26,152 bases of DNA, from the NCBI GenBank assembly GCA_964629975.1, contig CAZVUN010000029.1, forward strand, positions 1-26,152. The letters are read 5' to 3'. Shown one piece after another: positions 8,733 through 16,961 of the stretch (within the stretch, counting starts at the first letter, position 1; each line of letters opens with the position of its first letter). Origin of the DNA: G020354085 sp964629975 (lineage in GTDB: Bacteria; Pseudomonadota; Gammaproteobacteria; Acidiferrobacterales; Sulfurifustaceae). The notes below the pieces were generated by a model, which worked only from the letters and a program-made list of their open reading frames with translations, made no database searches and was not told the origin of the DNA. The position numbers were made by a program, and so were the translations under genes.

Positions 8733-10811
8733 ATGCAACGCTGCAGGCGGGTAGGATTGCGCGGCCGCACGCTGCTGCTGGCGGCGCTGAGCTGCCTGCC
8801 GTGGAGCGCGCCGGCGCAGCAACAGGAGATCGCGCCCTTTCGCCTGACCGCGGTCGAGGGTTTTCTCGCGCTGCGTTACCTTGACGACGTGCAGCGCACC
8901 GGGGCGCCGGGCACCGCCAAGTACCGCGATTCCCTGACCATCATGGAGGAGGAGCTGTTCATCCTCACGCGCTCCTACGTCTATCACCCGGCCTTTCTCA
9001 ACGTCGATTTCGGTGTCGGCCCCCTGTTCGTGCAGACCAAGGCCCAGTCCGGTGACCTGAGCAACCGCGACCGCAATACGCTCTACAACCTCACGACGAG
9101 CCTCAATTTCCTCGACGCCAAGGCCTATCCGTTCCGGCTCTACTACGACCATCTCAACCCGACCGTCACGACCAGCGTTGCGCAGAGCTTCGTGACCGAA
9201 ACCAACCGCATCGGCGCCAACTTCAGCCTGCGTCAGCCGCTGTCACCGGTGCTGGTCAACCTCGATGTCTATCAGCTCACCACCCAAGGCGAGGGCATCA
9301 CCGACCGCATCGATGAGACGATCCAGCAGGAAACCTTGCGCATGAGCCACGCGATCGGGCGCGATGGTTATAACGATTTCAGCCTGAGTCGCACCGAACA
9401 GGATTCGCGCAGCGGCAGCACCACCCTGCCGATCGTGCCGACCCGCAACCGCACCGACACCGCCACGCTCGACACGCGCCTGCGCCTCGGTGCCGCCCGC
9501 CAGGGCAGCCTCACGAGCTACCTGAGCACGAGCCAGCAGACCATCGACACCCAGGACACGGACTCGGTCAGCGGGCCGATTCCCGGCGAGCGCCTGTATG
9601 ACCGCAAGGACGTGCGCTGGACGCCCGATCTGCGCTGGGACCACAACGCGGCGCTGCAGTCGTTTTATCGCTACAACTACTACGATGCGGCCGAACAGAA
9701 CCGCGACACCACCAACCACGGAATGAACGTCGGCCTCAACTATCGTCCGGACGAGAATGTCACGGCCACGGCCGAGGCCCGTGGGCAGCACAACCGCACG
9801 ACCGGGCTGACCGAGGACGCGCGCGGGGCGAGCGCGACACTGCGCTACCGCATCCCGCTCGATGAGCAGACGGCGCTCGATTTCAACGTCGGCCTGGCCT
9901 ACGACTACCGCGACCGCGAGTCACCCACTGACCGGGTCGACATTTCCAACGAGTCGGTGCAGTTCGTGGGGCTCGCGCCGGTCACGCTCAGTCAGGACTT
10001 CATCGATATCAACACCATCCGCGTGTTCAACCAGGCGCGCACCCAGGAGTACTGCCGCCTCACGCCGGTGCCGCAGCCGGCCGGCTGCACCACGGCCGAC
10101 TACGAGGTCATCGTGATCGGCTCCAAGACCCAGCTGGTGCGCATCGTCGGCGGCGCCATCGCCGATGGCCAGTTCGTCGTGGTCGACTACACGTTCCAGG
10201 CCGGCGGCACCGTTGCCTACACGGTGCTCGGCCAGACCTACCGGGCGACGCTGTTCTTCCTGCGCTATTTCCAGGCGTTCGCCCGCTATTACGACGTCCA
10301 GAACGATATCGTCTCCGGCACGCCGACCCTGCCGCTCAACGACATCACCAACACCTGGTACGGCGTGCGCGCCGACTATCCGTTCTACTTCGGCTGGATG
10401 GTCGGCGGCGAGGCGAACCTCGAATACCAGCGCGAGGACATCTCGCCGTACGATCGACAGTACTACGACGCCTACGTGCAGATGATGCTGCCGCTCGCCA
10501 GCAGCCTGCGCCTGAGCGCGCGCCGCACGCTCATCGACTACCTCAATTCGAGCGAGGACGTCGATGCGCGCGGCTACAGCGCCTTCTGGCGCGCCCGCCC
10601 CTGGTCACGCACGACCTTGACCGTGGAGTACATCTTCGATGAGGACCGCGGCGGCAGCATCCCGCGCGAATACCAGACGAGCGTCCTTGGCTTCGAGTGG
10701 CGCTACCGCCAGTTCGGCCTGCGGGCCGAGGCGCGCTACACGCTCGAGTCGCAGGCCGAGAGCGAGCGCGACCGCACCGTGCTGCGCTTCATCGCGCAAC
10801 GCAATTTCTGA
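8733..10811 (+). CDS. Large outer-membrane beta-barrel protein
   Basis: This is a 692-residue protein with a signal peptide ending near residue 28 (WSAPA/QQQ). The rest is dense in alternating polar/aromatic strands (FRLYYDHLNP, SFYRYNYYDAAEQNRD, LRLSARRTLIDYL), and the protein ends in phenylalanine after VLRFIAQRNF, the usual C-terminal signal for barrel insertion. A segment at about 420-510 breaks the strand pattern and contains two cysteines (C441, C452), perhaps a disulfide-bonded loop or plug. I do not recognise a named family; there is no MtrB-type N-terminal CxxC. Two NHL lipoproteins flank it and cytochromes surround it, so it could be the pore of a porin-cytochrome conduit or an export channel for the tetraheme protein. 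Both roles are inferred. A GGTGAGG run lies upstream of ATG 8733. Confidence 0.9.
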   Translation: MQRCRRVGLRGRTLLLAALSCLPWSAPAQQQEIAPFRLTAVEGFLALRYLDDVQRTGAPGTAKYRDSLTIMEEELFILTRSYVYHPAFLNVDFGVGPLFVQTKAQSGDLSNRDRNTLYNLTTSLNFLDAKAYPFRLYYDHLNPTVTTSVAQSFVTETNRIGANFSLRQPLSPVLVNLDVYQLTTQGEGITDRIDETIQQETLRMSHAIGRDGYNDFSLSRTEQDSRSGSTTLPIVPTRNRTDTATLDTRLRLGAARQGSLTSYLSTSQQTIDTQDTDSVSGPIPGERLYDRKDVRWTPDLRWDHNAALQSFYRYNYYDAAEQNRDTTNHGMNVGLNYRPDENVTATAEARGQHNRTTGLTEDARGASATLRYRIPLDEQTALDFNVGLAYDYRDRESPTDRVDISNESVQFVGLAPVTLSQDFIDINTIRVFNQARTQEYCRLTPVPQPAGCTTADYEVIVIGSKTQLVRIVGGAIADGQFVVVDYTFQAGGTVAYTVLGQTYRATLFFLRYFQAFARYYDVQNDIVSGTPTLPLNDITNTWYGVRADYPFYFGWMVGGEANLEYQREDISPYDRQYYDAYVQMMLPLASSLRLSARRTLIDYLNSSEDVDARGYSAFWRARPWSRTTLTVEYIFDEDRGGSIPREYQTSVLGFEWRYRQFGLRAEARYTLESQAESERDRTVLRFIAQRNF

Positions 10812-10815
10812 CCCC

Positions 10816-11844
10816 ATGCCGCGCCTGCGCCCTCTCGCCATGACCCTGCTGAGCGGCGCGCTGCTCGCCGCGTGCGCCAGCGCGCCGCCGGCCCCGGAGG
10901 CGGCGCCGCCGCTGGTGTGGCCGGACAAGCCGGAGGCGGCGCGCATCGCCTTCGTGCAGACGATCGCGCAGCCCGCCGACCTCGGCATCGGCAAGGGTTT
11001 CTGGCAGCGCGTGGTCGAGTTCTTCGTGGGCGAGAGCGAGGAGCGCCTGATCCGGCCGATGGCGGTGGCGGTGGCCAGCGACGGCGTGCTGTACGTGGCC
11101 GATCCCGGCATGAAGGGCGTGCACCGCTTCGATCGCGAGCGCAAGCGCTACGCCCTGTTGCAGCGCGACGACGAGGTGGGCCTGCCCTCGCCGGTCGGGC
11201 TTGCCGCGGGTCCGCCGGGCAGCGTGTACGTGGCGGATTCCGCGCTCGCGCAGGTCTTCGTGCTCACACGCGAGGCCAACGTGGCGCGGCCGCTGCCGCT
11301 CGCTGACAAGCTCATGCAGCCGACCGGGCTGGCCTACGACGCCGCGGCCGGCGAGCTGTACGTCGCCGACACGCTCGCGCACACCATCAAGGTGTTCCGC
11401 GCCGATGGCTCGCTGCGCACCACCCTCGGCCAGCGCGGCGAGGGGCCGGGGCAGTTCAATTTTCCGACGCTGCTGTGGCGCGAGCCGGGCGGACGACTAT
11501 TCGTTAGCGATTCGCTCAACTTCCGCATCCAGACCTTCGACCGCGACGGACGCTTCCTCGGGGCCTTCGGTGTGCACGGCGACGCCACCGGCAGCCTGTC
11601 GCGCGCCAAGGGCATCGCGACCGACAGTTATGGCCATGTCTACGTTGTGGATTCGCTGTTTCACGCCTTCCAGATTTTTGACGCGCGCGGCACGTTCCTG
11701 CTGAACGTTGGCGCACTCGGCCAGGGACGCGGTGAATTCTGGCTGCCGACCGGGATTTTCATCGGCCAGCAGGATACGATCTACGTCGCCGACTCACACA
11801 ATCGGCGCGTTCAGGTTTTTCGTTATGTCGGAGGCCAGCCATGA
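10816..11844 (+). CDS. NHL-repeat beta-propeller lipoprotein (copy 2)
   Basis: This is a 342-residue lipoprotein with a clear lipobox LAAC (C20, Ala at +2), predicted at the outer membrane. Six NHL repeats are recognisable, beginning with RPMAVAVASDGVLYVAD and ending with LPTGIFIGQQDTIYVAD, which fits a complete six-bladed propeller. The N-terminal spacer (WPDKPEAARIAFVQTI) matches the PPLPNPPRIQYL region of copy 1, so the two are homologues. It starts 4 bp after the barrel stop, and its own stop overlaps the next ATG (ATGA at 11841-11844), so it is tightly coupled to the 12-haem cytochrome. I chose ATG 10816 because it gives the lipoprotein signal; the frame is open further upstream inside the barrel gene. 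Confidence 0.92.
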   Translation: MPRLRPLAMTLLSGALLAACASAPPAPEAAPPLVWPDKPEAARIAFVQTIAQPADLGIGKGFWQRVVEFFVGESEERLIRPMAVAVASDGVLYVADPGMKGVHRFDRERKRYALLQRDDEVGLPSPVGLAAGPPGSVYVADSALAQVFVLTREANVARPLPLADKLMQPTGLAYDAAAGELYVADTLAHTIKVFRADGSLRTTLGQRGEGPGQFNFPTLLWREPGGRLFVSDSLNFRIQTFDRDGRFLGAFGVHGDATGSLSRAKGIATDSYGHVYVVDSLFHAFQIFDARGTFLLNVGALGQGRGEFWLPTGIFIGQQDTIYVADSHNRRVQVFRYVGGQP

Positions 11845-13628
11845 GGCGTATCGTTGTAACTGTCCTGGCCGCGGGACTGTTGGGCACCCTGATCCACGCC
11901 GCCACCGCGGCGGTGTCGACCACCAAGCACAACCTGTCGGTGAGCGGGCCGGGCCCGATCCGCGCCACCTCCGAGCAGGAGATCTGCATCTTCTGCCACA
12001 CGCCGCACCGCAGCTCGGCGGCGGCGCCGCTGTGGAACCGCCGCCAGCCGGGCAGCACCTACCAGCCCTATACCAGCAGCACCGCCAAGGGCGGGGCGGG
12101 GCAGCCCAATGGCGCCTCACTGCTGTGCCTGTCGTGCCATGACGGCACCATCGCGCTCGGCGAGGTGCTGAGCCGCGACACGCCGATCGCCATGAGCGGT
12201 GGCGTGACCACGCTGCCGACCGGCAGCCCCGGGCGGCTCGGTACCGACCTGCGCGACGATCATCCCATCTCGTTCTCCTATGCGACCGCGCGCAACAACA
12301 ACCCCAATCCGGTCGAGCTCACCGATCCGGCGCTGCTCACCGGTGCGGTCAAGCTCGACAAGAGCGGGCAGATGCAGTGCACCTCCTGCCACGATCCGCA
12401 CAACGATCCGAACGGCAAGTTCCTGGTGCTCTCCAACCGCGGCGGGACGCTGTGCGCCACCTGTCACAACAAGAGCGGCTGGACGCAGAGCGCGCACCGC
12501 AGCTCGACGCGCGGCTGGAACGGCAGCGGCACCGATCCCTGGCCGTACACCACCTGGAGCACGGTCGCGGACAACGCCTGCCAGAACTGCCACCGCCCGC
12601 ATGCCGCCGGCGGCGCCGAGCGCCTGCTCAACTACGCGGTCGAGGAGGCGAACTGCAGCGCCTGCCACAACGGCAACGTCGCAGCCAAGAACATCATGAA
12701 CGAGTTCAACAAGGCCTCGATCCATCCGATCGCCACCGACACCGGGGTGCACCAGCCGCTCGAGACCGCGGTGGTCCCGAGCGCCACCCGCCACGTCGAA
12801 TGCGTCGATTGCCACAACCCGCACGCCGCGCGCAGCGGGGCGGGCGTCGCCGGCGTGCTGGCCGGGGTGCGCGGGGTCGACACCAACAACGTCACGGTCA
12901 ACACGGCGAGCTTCGAGTACCAGATCTGCTACCGTTGCCACGGCGACAGCACCGGCAAGCCCGCGCCGCGCACCACGCGCATGATCAACGAGAGCAACGT
13001 GCGCATCGAGTTCGACCCGGGCAATCCCGCGTTCCATCCGATCGAGACGCGCGGGCGCAACAACAACGTGCCGAGCCTGATCGCGCCGTGGACGACGGCG
13101 AGCACGGTGAAGTGCACGGACTGCCACAACAACAACAATGGCCCGGGCGCCGGCGGTACCGGACCGAACGGCCCGCACGGCTCGAGCTTCGTGCCGCTGC
13201 TCGAGCGCCAGTACCTCACGCAGGACCCGAACACCGAGAGCGCCGCCGCCTACGCGCTGTGCTACAAGTGCCACAACCGCGCGAGCATCCTCGGCAACCA
13301 GAGCTTCCCGCTGCACAGCTTCCACATCGGCGGCGGTGGCATGGGTGGCGGTGGCATGGGTGAGGTCAATGCGCCGTGCAACACCTGCCACGATCCGCAC
13401 GGCTTTCCGATCAATGCGTCCTCCAACGGCAAGTTGATCAATTTCAACACCAGCGTCGTGCGCGCCAGCTCGAGCGGCATTCTGCGCTACGAATCGACCG
13501 GCACCTTCGCCGGCAGTTGCTGGCTCACCTGCCACGGCAAGAACCACAATCCGTGCTCCTACGGCGGTGGTATGGGCGGCGGCATGTGTGGTGGCGGCGG
13601 TGGCGGCGGTGGCGGAATGGGCAACTAG
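11841..13628 (+). CDS. Twelve-site multiheme c-type cytochrome with OmcE-like N-terminal module
   Basis: This is a 595-residue secreted cytochrome with a signal peptide of about 23 residues. Eleven CxxCH motifs start at residues 49, 96, 180, 205, 247, 272, 321, 363, 425, 474 and 513, and a twelfth site is CX3CH (CWLTCH, 560-565). Residues ~25-210 repeat the landmarks of the tetraheme protein at 6610: KHNL, CIFCHTPH, APLWN, QPNGASLLCLSCHDGT, DDHPISF and CTSCHDPHN. WNR replaces WNH, losing one histidine. The remaining ~385 residues add eight haem sites. Gly/Met-rich stretches lie at about 497-508 and 575-594, the latter forming the C-terminus. It could be a longer relative, cap or docking partner of the tetraheme protein, and is translationally coupled to the NHL lipoprotein gene upstream. 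Confidence 0.93.
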   Translation: MRRIVVTVLAAGLLGTLIHAATAAVSTTKHNLSVSGPGPIRATSEQEICIFCHTPHRSSAAAPLWNRRQPGSTYQPYTSSTAKGGAGQPNGASLLCLSCHDGTIALGEVLSRDTPIAMSGGVTTLPTGSPGRLGTDLRDDHPISFSYATARNNNPNPVELTDPALLTGAVKLDKSGQMQCTSCHDPHNDPNGKFLVLSNRGGTLCATCHNKSGWTQSAHRSSTRGWNGSGTDPWPYTTWSTVADNACQNCHRPHAAGGAERLLNYAVEEANCSACHNGNVAAKNIMNEFNKASIHPIATDTGVHQPLETAVVPSATRHVECVDCHNPHAARSGAGVAGVLAGVRGVDTNNVTVNTASFEYQICYRCHGDSTGKPAPRTTRMINESNVRIEFDPGNPAFHPIETRGRNNNVPSLIAPWTTASTVKCTDCHNNNNGPGAGGTGPNGPHGSSFVPLLERQYLTQDPNTESAAAYALCYKCHNRASILGNQSFPLHSFHIGGGGMGGGGMGEVNAPCNTCHDPHGFPINASSNGKLINFNTSVVRASSSGILRYESTGTFAGSCWLTCHGKNHNPCSYGGGMGGGMCGGGGGGGGGMGN

Positions 13629-13644
13629 GGAAGCCAAGATTTTA

Positions 13645-13658
13645 TTGACGTATGTCAA
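13645..13658. promoter_or_regulatory. FNR-type palindrome TTGAC-GTAT-GTCAA
   Basis: TTGACGTATGTCAA is a perfect inverted repeat with 5-bp arms and differs from the FNR consensus only at the innermost base of each arm. It lies 16 bp after the stop of the 12-haem gene and overlaps the first possible ATG codons (13652, 13658) of the octaheme gene. If it is a class II activator site, transcription would begin near 13693, which would force the downstream GTG start. I see no good -10 element. Confidence 0.55.
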
Positions 13659-14716
13659 TGTGTTTTCCCACAGCTGCGGCAGTGTGGCAGGCAGTGCGCG
13701 CCACGAAGCGTTGCGGGTCGATCGCGCTGGCGGTTGCCGCGCTGGCGTGGGGCGCGAGCGGTGTGCACGCCGAAGAGCCCAAGCCACAAGCCAAGACGAC
13801 CATGCCGCCGGTGTCGGAGCGAAAGCTGCTGGACGAGCCGCAACTCATCCCCGGGTTGCTGGCGCGTCGCGCGATCGAACCCAAACAGGTGCCCAACCCG
13901 CACTGGCGGGCGGATGCCTGTCGCGCCTGTCACGGCACTGCCGCGCCGACGCCCAAGAACCTGGCGCTGCGCGATCGCGACGTCAATCGCCTGTGCAACA
14001 CCTGCCACGAGACGATCTCCAACCACAGCTACATCCACCCGGTGGCCGTAGCGGTCGGCAAGGAGATGGCCGCGCGCATGCCGGCGTCGTTCCGCGATGC
14101 GCTCAGGCGCGACGGGGGGCAGATGACCTGCAGCACCTGTCACGACATCCCGATGCAGTGCCTGCCGAAGCGCGCGCGCGAGAAGGGGCTCAATCCGCTG
14201 TTTTTCCGCGGCGGCCCGTTCCGCGCACGCACCGATCTGTGCTTTCGTTGCCACGACGCCAGGGCCTATGAGCGGCTCAATCCGCACGATCAGCTCACCG
14301 ACAGCGGTGAGCTGCGCGAGGCGAGCTGCCGCGTGTGCCACGACGATGTTCCGGACCGGCAGAAGGCCAAGGGCATCGCGAACGTCACGTTCAACGTCAA
14401 GGACGACCTCAATCTGCTGTGCACCGGCTGCCACCTGACCGAACCGCATCCGGGCGGTGCAGTGACGTTCTCCAGCAGCCCGGAAGGGCTCAATCACCTG
14501 CGCGTGCCGTCGCCGTTCGTGCAGGCGCGCCTGCAGCAGGTGCGCAAGGGTCGCGAAGTCCATGTGCCGCTCGATCCCAACAATGGCAAGGTCTTCTGCG
14601 GGACTTGCCACAACGTGCACGAAAAGGGCGTGCTGGACGGCGCCGCGGGCCGCGGCGCTGACAGCAAACAACGATTGCGTCAGCCGGACATGTGTGGACT
14701 GTGCCATGAAAAGTAG
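13652..14716 (+). CDS. Octaheme periplasmic c-type cytochrome
   Basis: The frame encodes up to 354 residues with eight CxxCH motifs: CRACH, CNTCH, CSTCH, CFRCH, CRVCH, CTGCH, CGTCH and CGLCH, the last just before the C-terminus. It has no membrane anchor after the signal sequence, so it is probably a soluble periplasmic or secreted carrier between the inner-membrane module and the outer-membrane components. The start is uncertain. ATG 13652 and 13658 lie inside a palindrome and give an unusual leader, whereas GTG 13694 gives a textbook 26-residue signal peptide (RATKRC, hydrophobic core, GVHA/EE). No start has a strong ribosome-binding site. Its end overlaps the next gene by 11 bp. I do not recognise a named family beyond multiheme cytochromes with doubled CxxCH motifs. 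Confidence 0.9.
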   Translation: MSMCFPTAAAVWQAVRATKRCGSIALAVAALAWGASGVHAEEPKPQAKTTMPPVSERKLLDEPQLIPGLLARRAIEPKQVPNPHWRADACRACHGTAAPTPKNLALRDRDVNRLCNTCHETISNHSYIHPVAVAVGKEMAARMPASFRDALRRDGGQMTCSTCHDIPMQCLPKRAREKGLNPLFFRGGPFRARTDLCFRCHDARAYERLNPHDQLTDSGELREASCRVCHDDVPDRQKAKGIANVTFNVKDDLNLLCTGCHLTEPHPGGAVTFSSSPEGLNHLRVPSPFVQARLQQVRKGREVHVPLDPNNGKVFCGTCHNVHEKGVLDGAAGRGADSKQRLRQPDMCGLCHEK

Positions 14717-15854
14717 TCGCGCATTGCGCGCGGCCGGGCGGTGGCGCTGGCTTGCGGCGCTGGGCGTCGCCGGCCTGCTGGGCGCGGCCGCCGCGGCCCG
14801 CGGCGAGCAGACCGGGTTCGTGGACGAGGAGAGCTGTCTCATGTGCCACAAGTACCCGATGATGGGGCGCGTCACCGACGAGGGCGCGGTGCGCACCTAC
14901 TACATCGTGCCGGAGATCTTCTCGCGTACCGTGCACCGCAACGTGCCGTGCCGCGACTGCCACAAGGAGATCAAGGAGATCCCGCACAAGCCGGTCAAGG
15001 AAGGCGTGACCTGCGACAGCACCTGCCATTCGGTCAAGAACCCGGCCACCGGCCAGCAGTTCAGCCACAAGGCGATCAGCGAGGTCTACCGCAACTCGGT
15101 GCACGGCCGGCCCAAGGTCGCAACCGGCAGCAACGCCGACAAGCCGTACTGCATCACCTGCCACACCAACCCGCTGTACAACCCGAACGAGCACCGCCCG
15201 CCGGTGCAGATCACCAACCGCTGCGTCATCTGCCACGAGGACCGCGAGTTCGTCGAGCGCTGGTACAACCACACGGCGCGGCGCATCCGCGAGGTCAAGC
15301 GCACCTCGGTCGAGATCGTGGCGCTGTGCTCGTCCTGCCACGGCGACCCGAAGCTGGTGGAGCGGCGCCTGCAGCTCGCCAAGGCCGAGGCCCGGACGCT
15401 CGGGCGCAAGTTCCCGGTCGCGATCGAGTCCTACGAGGAGAGCTTCCATGGCAAGCTCACCAAGTACGGCTTCCGGCAGACCGCCAACTGCCTCGATTGC
15501 CACGCGGATTCCGGCAACTACTTCAAGACCGTGCACGAGCTGCGCCCCTCGCGCGATGAGGTCGCGCCCACGCACCGCGCGCGCCGCCTCGAGACCTGCC
15601 AGCGCTGCCACACGCATGCCGATCAGAACTACGCACAGCTCGATCCGCATCCGACCGGCAGGAAGTCCGACAATCCGTTCCGGTACTGGGTCGAGATCGG
15701 CTACTCGATCGTCGGCGACCTGGTGATGGTGGGCCTGATCAGCATCTCGCTGCTCGAGACCATCGGGCGGCGGCGCGATGGCGTGGGGTGGCGCCTGACC
15801 CACGGGTCGTCGTGGTGGCGCAAGAGCCGGCGCGGACGCGACCGGGTGGTGTGA
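14706..15854 (+). CDS. Membrane-anchored octaheme c-type cytochrome (module A)
   Basis: This is a 382-residue protein. After a signal peptide (about 1-33) it has haem sites at residues 44, 82, 103 (CX3CH, CDSTCH), 149, 173, 208, 262 and 298, then one transmembrane helix at about 331-352 and a basic C-terminal tail (RRRDG, KSRRGRDR) expected in the cytoplasm. The N-terminal pattern CLMCHKYPMM, YYIVPE and VPCRDCHKEI recurs in the paralogue at 21983. The next gene encodes a cytochrome b, so this is most likely the periplasmic electron-accepting subunit of a quinol:cytochrome c oxidoreductase, similar in concept to the Cbc complexes of Geobacter. ATG 14706 overlaps the end of the upstream gene and gives a good signal peptide; the frame is open upstream to 14562. 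Confidence 0.93.
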   Translation: MKSSRALRAAGRWRWLAALGVAGLLGAAAAARGEQTGFVDEESCLMCHKYPMMGRVTDEGAVRTYYIVPEIFSRTVHRNVPCRDCHKEIKEIPHKPVKEGVTCDSTCHSVKNPATGQQFSHKAISEVYRNSVHGRPKVATGSNADKPYCITCHTNPLYNPNEHRPPVQITNRCVICHEDREFVERWYNHTARRIREVKRTSVEIVALCSSCHGDPKLVERRLQLAKAEARTLGRKFPVAIESYEESFHGKLTKYGFRQTANCLDCHADSGNYFKTVHELRPSRDEVAPTHRARRLETCQRCHTHADQNYAQLDPHPTGRKSDNPFRYWVEIGYSIVGDLVMVGLISISLLETIGRRRDGVGWRLTHGSSWWRKSRRGRDRVV

Positions 15855-15891
15855 TGGCTTGGTGGACAAGAACAATGACGGGTGAGGCGGC

Positions 15892-16830
15892 ATGAAACTC
15901 TCGGCGGAGGCACGTGATGTGCTGGAGACGGCGCTGCGCCAGAACCGCACGCGCGACAAGGAGCGCGAGGAGATCGAAGACCTGATCGCGGCGCTGCCCG
16001 ACGACCGGGTACTGTTGTACAAGAACGTGGTGTCGAACCCGATCGGCGACCTGCCGCGCTACTCGATTCACATCCGCCTGCAGCACATGATGACCTTCGT
16101 CACGTTCCTGATGCTGGCGTTCACCGGCCTGCCGATCGCGTTCAATGACGCCTTCTGGGCCGAGCCGCTCAACCGGGCGCTCGGCGGGGTCAATATCACG
16201 CGCGTGGTGCACCGCACGCTCGCCGTGATCATGATCACCTCGATGGTCTACCACGTCGTGACCATCGTCCTCGGCAGCTGGGCACGCCTGCGTGCCGGGC
16301 GATTCGACATCCGCCGCACCATGGTGCCGCTGTGGAAGGACGCGCGCGATTTCCGCGACGACCTGCTGTATTTCGCCGGCAAGCGCGCGCAGCGCCCGGA
16401 GATGGACAAGTTCATGTACAAGCAGAAGCTGCACTACTTCGCCGCCGCCTTCGGCAACACCGTGATGGTGGTGTCGGGCTCGTCGTTCCTGTTCCCGGAG
16501 GTGTGGGCGGCGATCCTGCCGGCCAGCGTCGCCGGTTACTGGCAGGAGCTGATGCGCGTGTCGCATCCGCACGAGGCGCTGCTCGCCCTGCTCACGATCG
16601 CGTTCTGGCACTGGTACAACGTGCACCTCGCGCCCGGACGTTTCCCGATGCAGTGGACGTTCCTGACCGGCAAGATCACGCGCGAGCACCAGATCGAGGA
16701 ACACTTCCTCGAGTACCTGCGCAATCTGGTGGAGCTGCCGCAGGAGCGCAAGCAGCTGCGCGACATGCTGGAGAGCCGCGAGCTCCTCGCCGAGACCGGC
16801 ACGGGGCGAGGCCCGCGAGACCGCCCATGA
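15892..16830 (+). CDS. Dihaem cytochrome b subunit, NarI/hydrogenase-b-like (module A)
   Basis: This is a 312-residue membrane protein with four predicted helices at about 65-84, 105-128, 183-203 and 225-247. Histidines suited to ligating b haems lie in or near the helices: H65, H107, H121, H225, H227, H240 and H245. The end FWHWYNVHLAPGRFP is typical of cytochrome b561/NarI-like subunits. A charged ~50-residue N-terminal extension (LRQNRTRDKEREEIEDL) precedes the first helix and is absent from the module B paralogue. The expected role is quinol oxidation, with electrons passed to the multiheme partners encoded on each side. GGTGAGG at 15881-15887 precedes ATG 15892, and the stop overlaps the start of the 39-residue ORF. 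Confidence 0.93.
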   Translation: MKLSAEARDVLETALRQNRTRDKEREEIEDLIAALPDDRVLLYKNVVSNPIGDLPRYSIHIRLQHMMTFVTFLMLAFTGLPIAFNDAFWAEPLNRALGGVNITRVVHRTLAVIMITSMVYHVVTIVLGSWARLRAGRFDIRRTMVPLWKDARDFRDDLLYFAGKRAQRPEMDKFMYKQKLHYFAAAFGNTVMVVSGSSFLFPEVWAAILPASVAGYWQELMRVSHPHEALLALLTIAFWHWYNVHLAPGRFPMQWTFLTGKITREHQIEEHFLEYLRNLVELPQERKQLRDMLESRELLAETGTGRGPRDRP

Positions 16831-16946
16831 TGACCCCGCTGAACTGGTGGCAGAAGCTCATCGCCTACAGCTCGCTCGCGTTCGTGCTGGCATGGACGCT
16901 GTGGGGGATATACGCGGTGTATCTGATTGTGACGCACCGGCCCTGA
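16827..16946 (+). CDS. 39-residue single-helix membrane peptide (module A)
   Basis: The ORF starts at ATG 16827 (a second ATG follows immediately) and overlaps the cytochrome b stop as ATGA, a sign of translational coupling. The product begins MMTPLNWWQKL and ends YLIVTHRP, with one hydrophobic helix at about 13-35. It has no haem motif. It lies between the cytochrome b gene and the triheme gene (16962), leaving 15 bp before the latter, so it is probably a small structural subunit of the quinol oxidase complex, like the small subunits of other respiratory enzymes. I know of no named family. Confidence 0.7.
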   Translation: MMTPLNWWQKLIAYSSLAFVLAWTLWGIYAVYLIVTHRP

Positions 16947-16961
16947 GGCACACGACTCGCT

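Noticed and set aside
8612..8884. 90-codon + strand frame between NHL copy 1 and the barrel
   Set aside because: It overlaps the start of the barrel in another frame, has no ribosome-binding site and no plausible domain; the barrel frame has the signal peptide.
6610..13628. MtrCAB-type conduit
   Set aside because: There is no decaheme MtrA-like gene beside the barrel, no lipobox decaheme MtrC-like protein and no CxxC at the barrel N-terminus.
12117..13787. 556-codon open frame on the - strand
   Set aside because: Antisense to the 12-haem cytochrome, where CxxCH motifs prove the + strand frame. The product is low-complexity.
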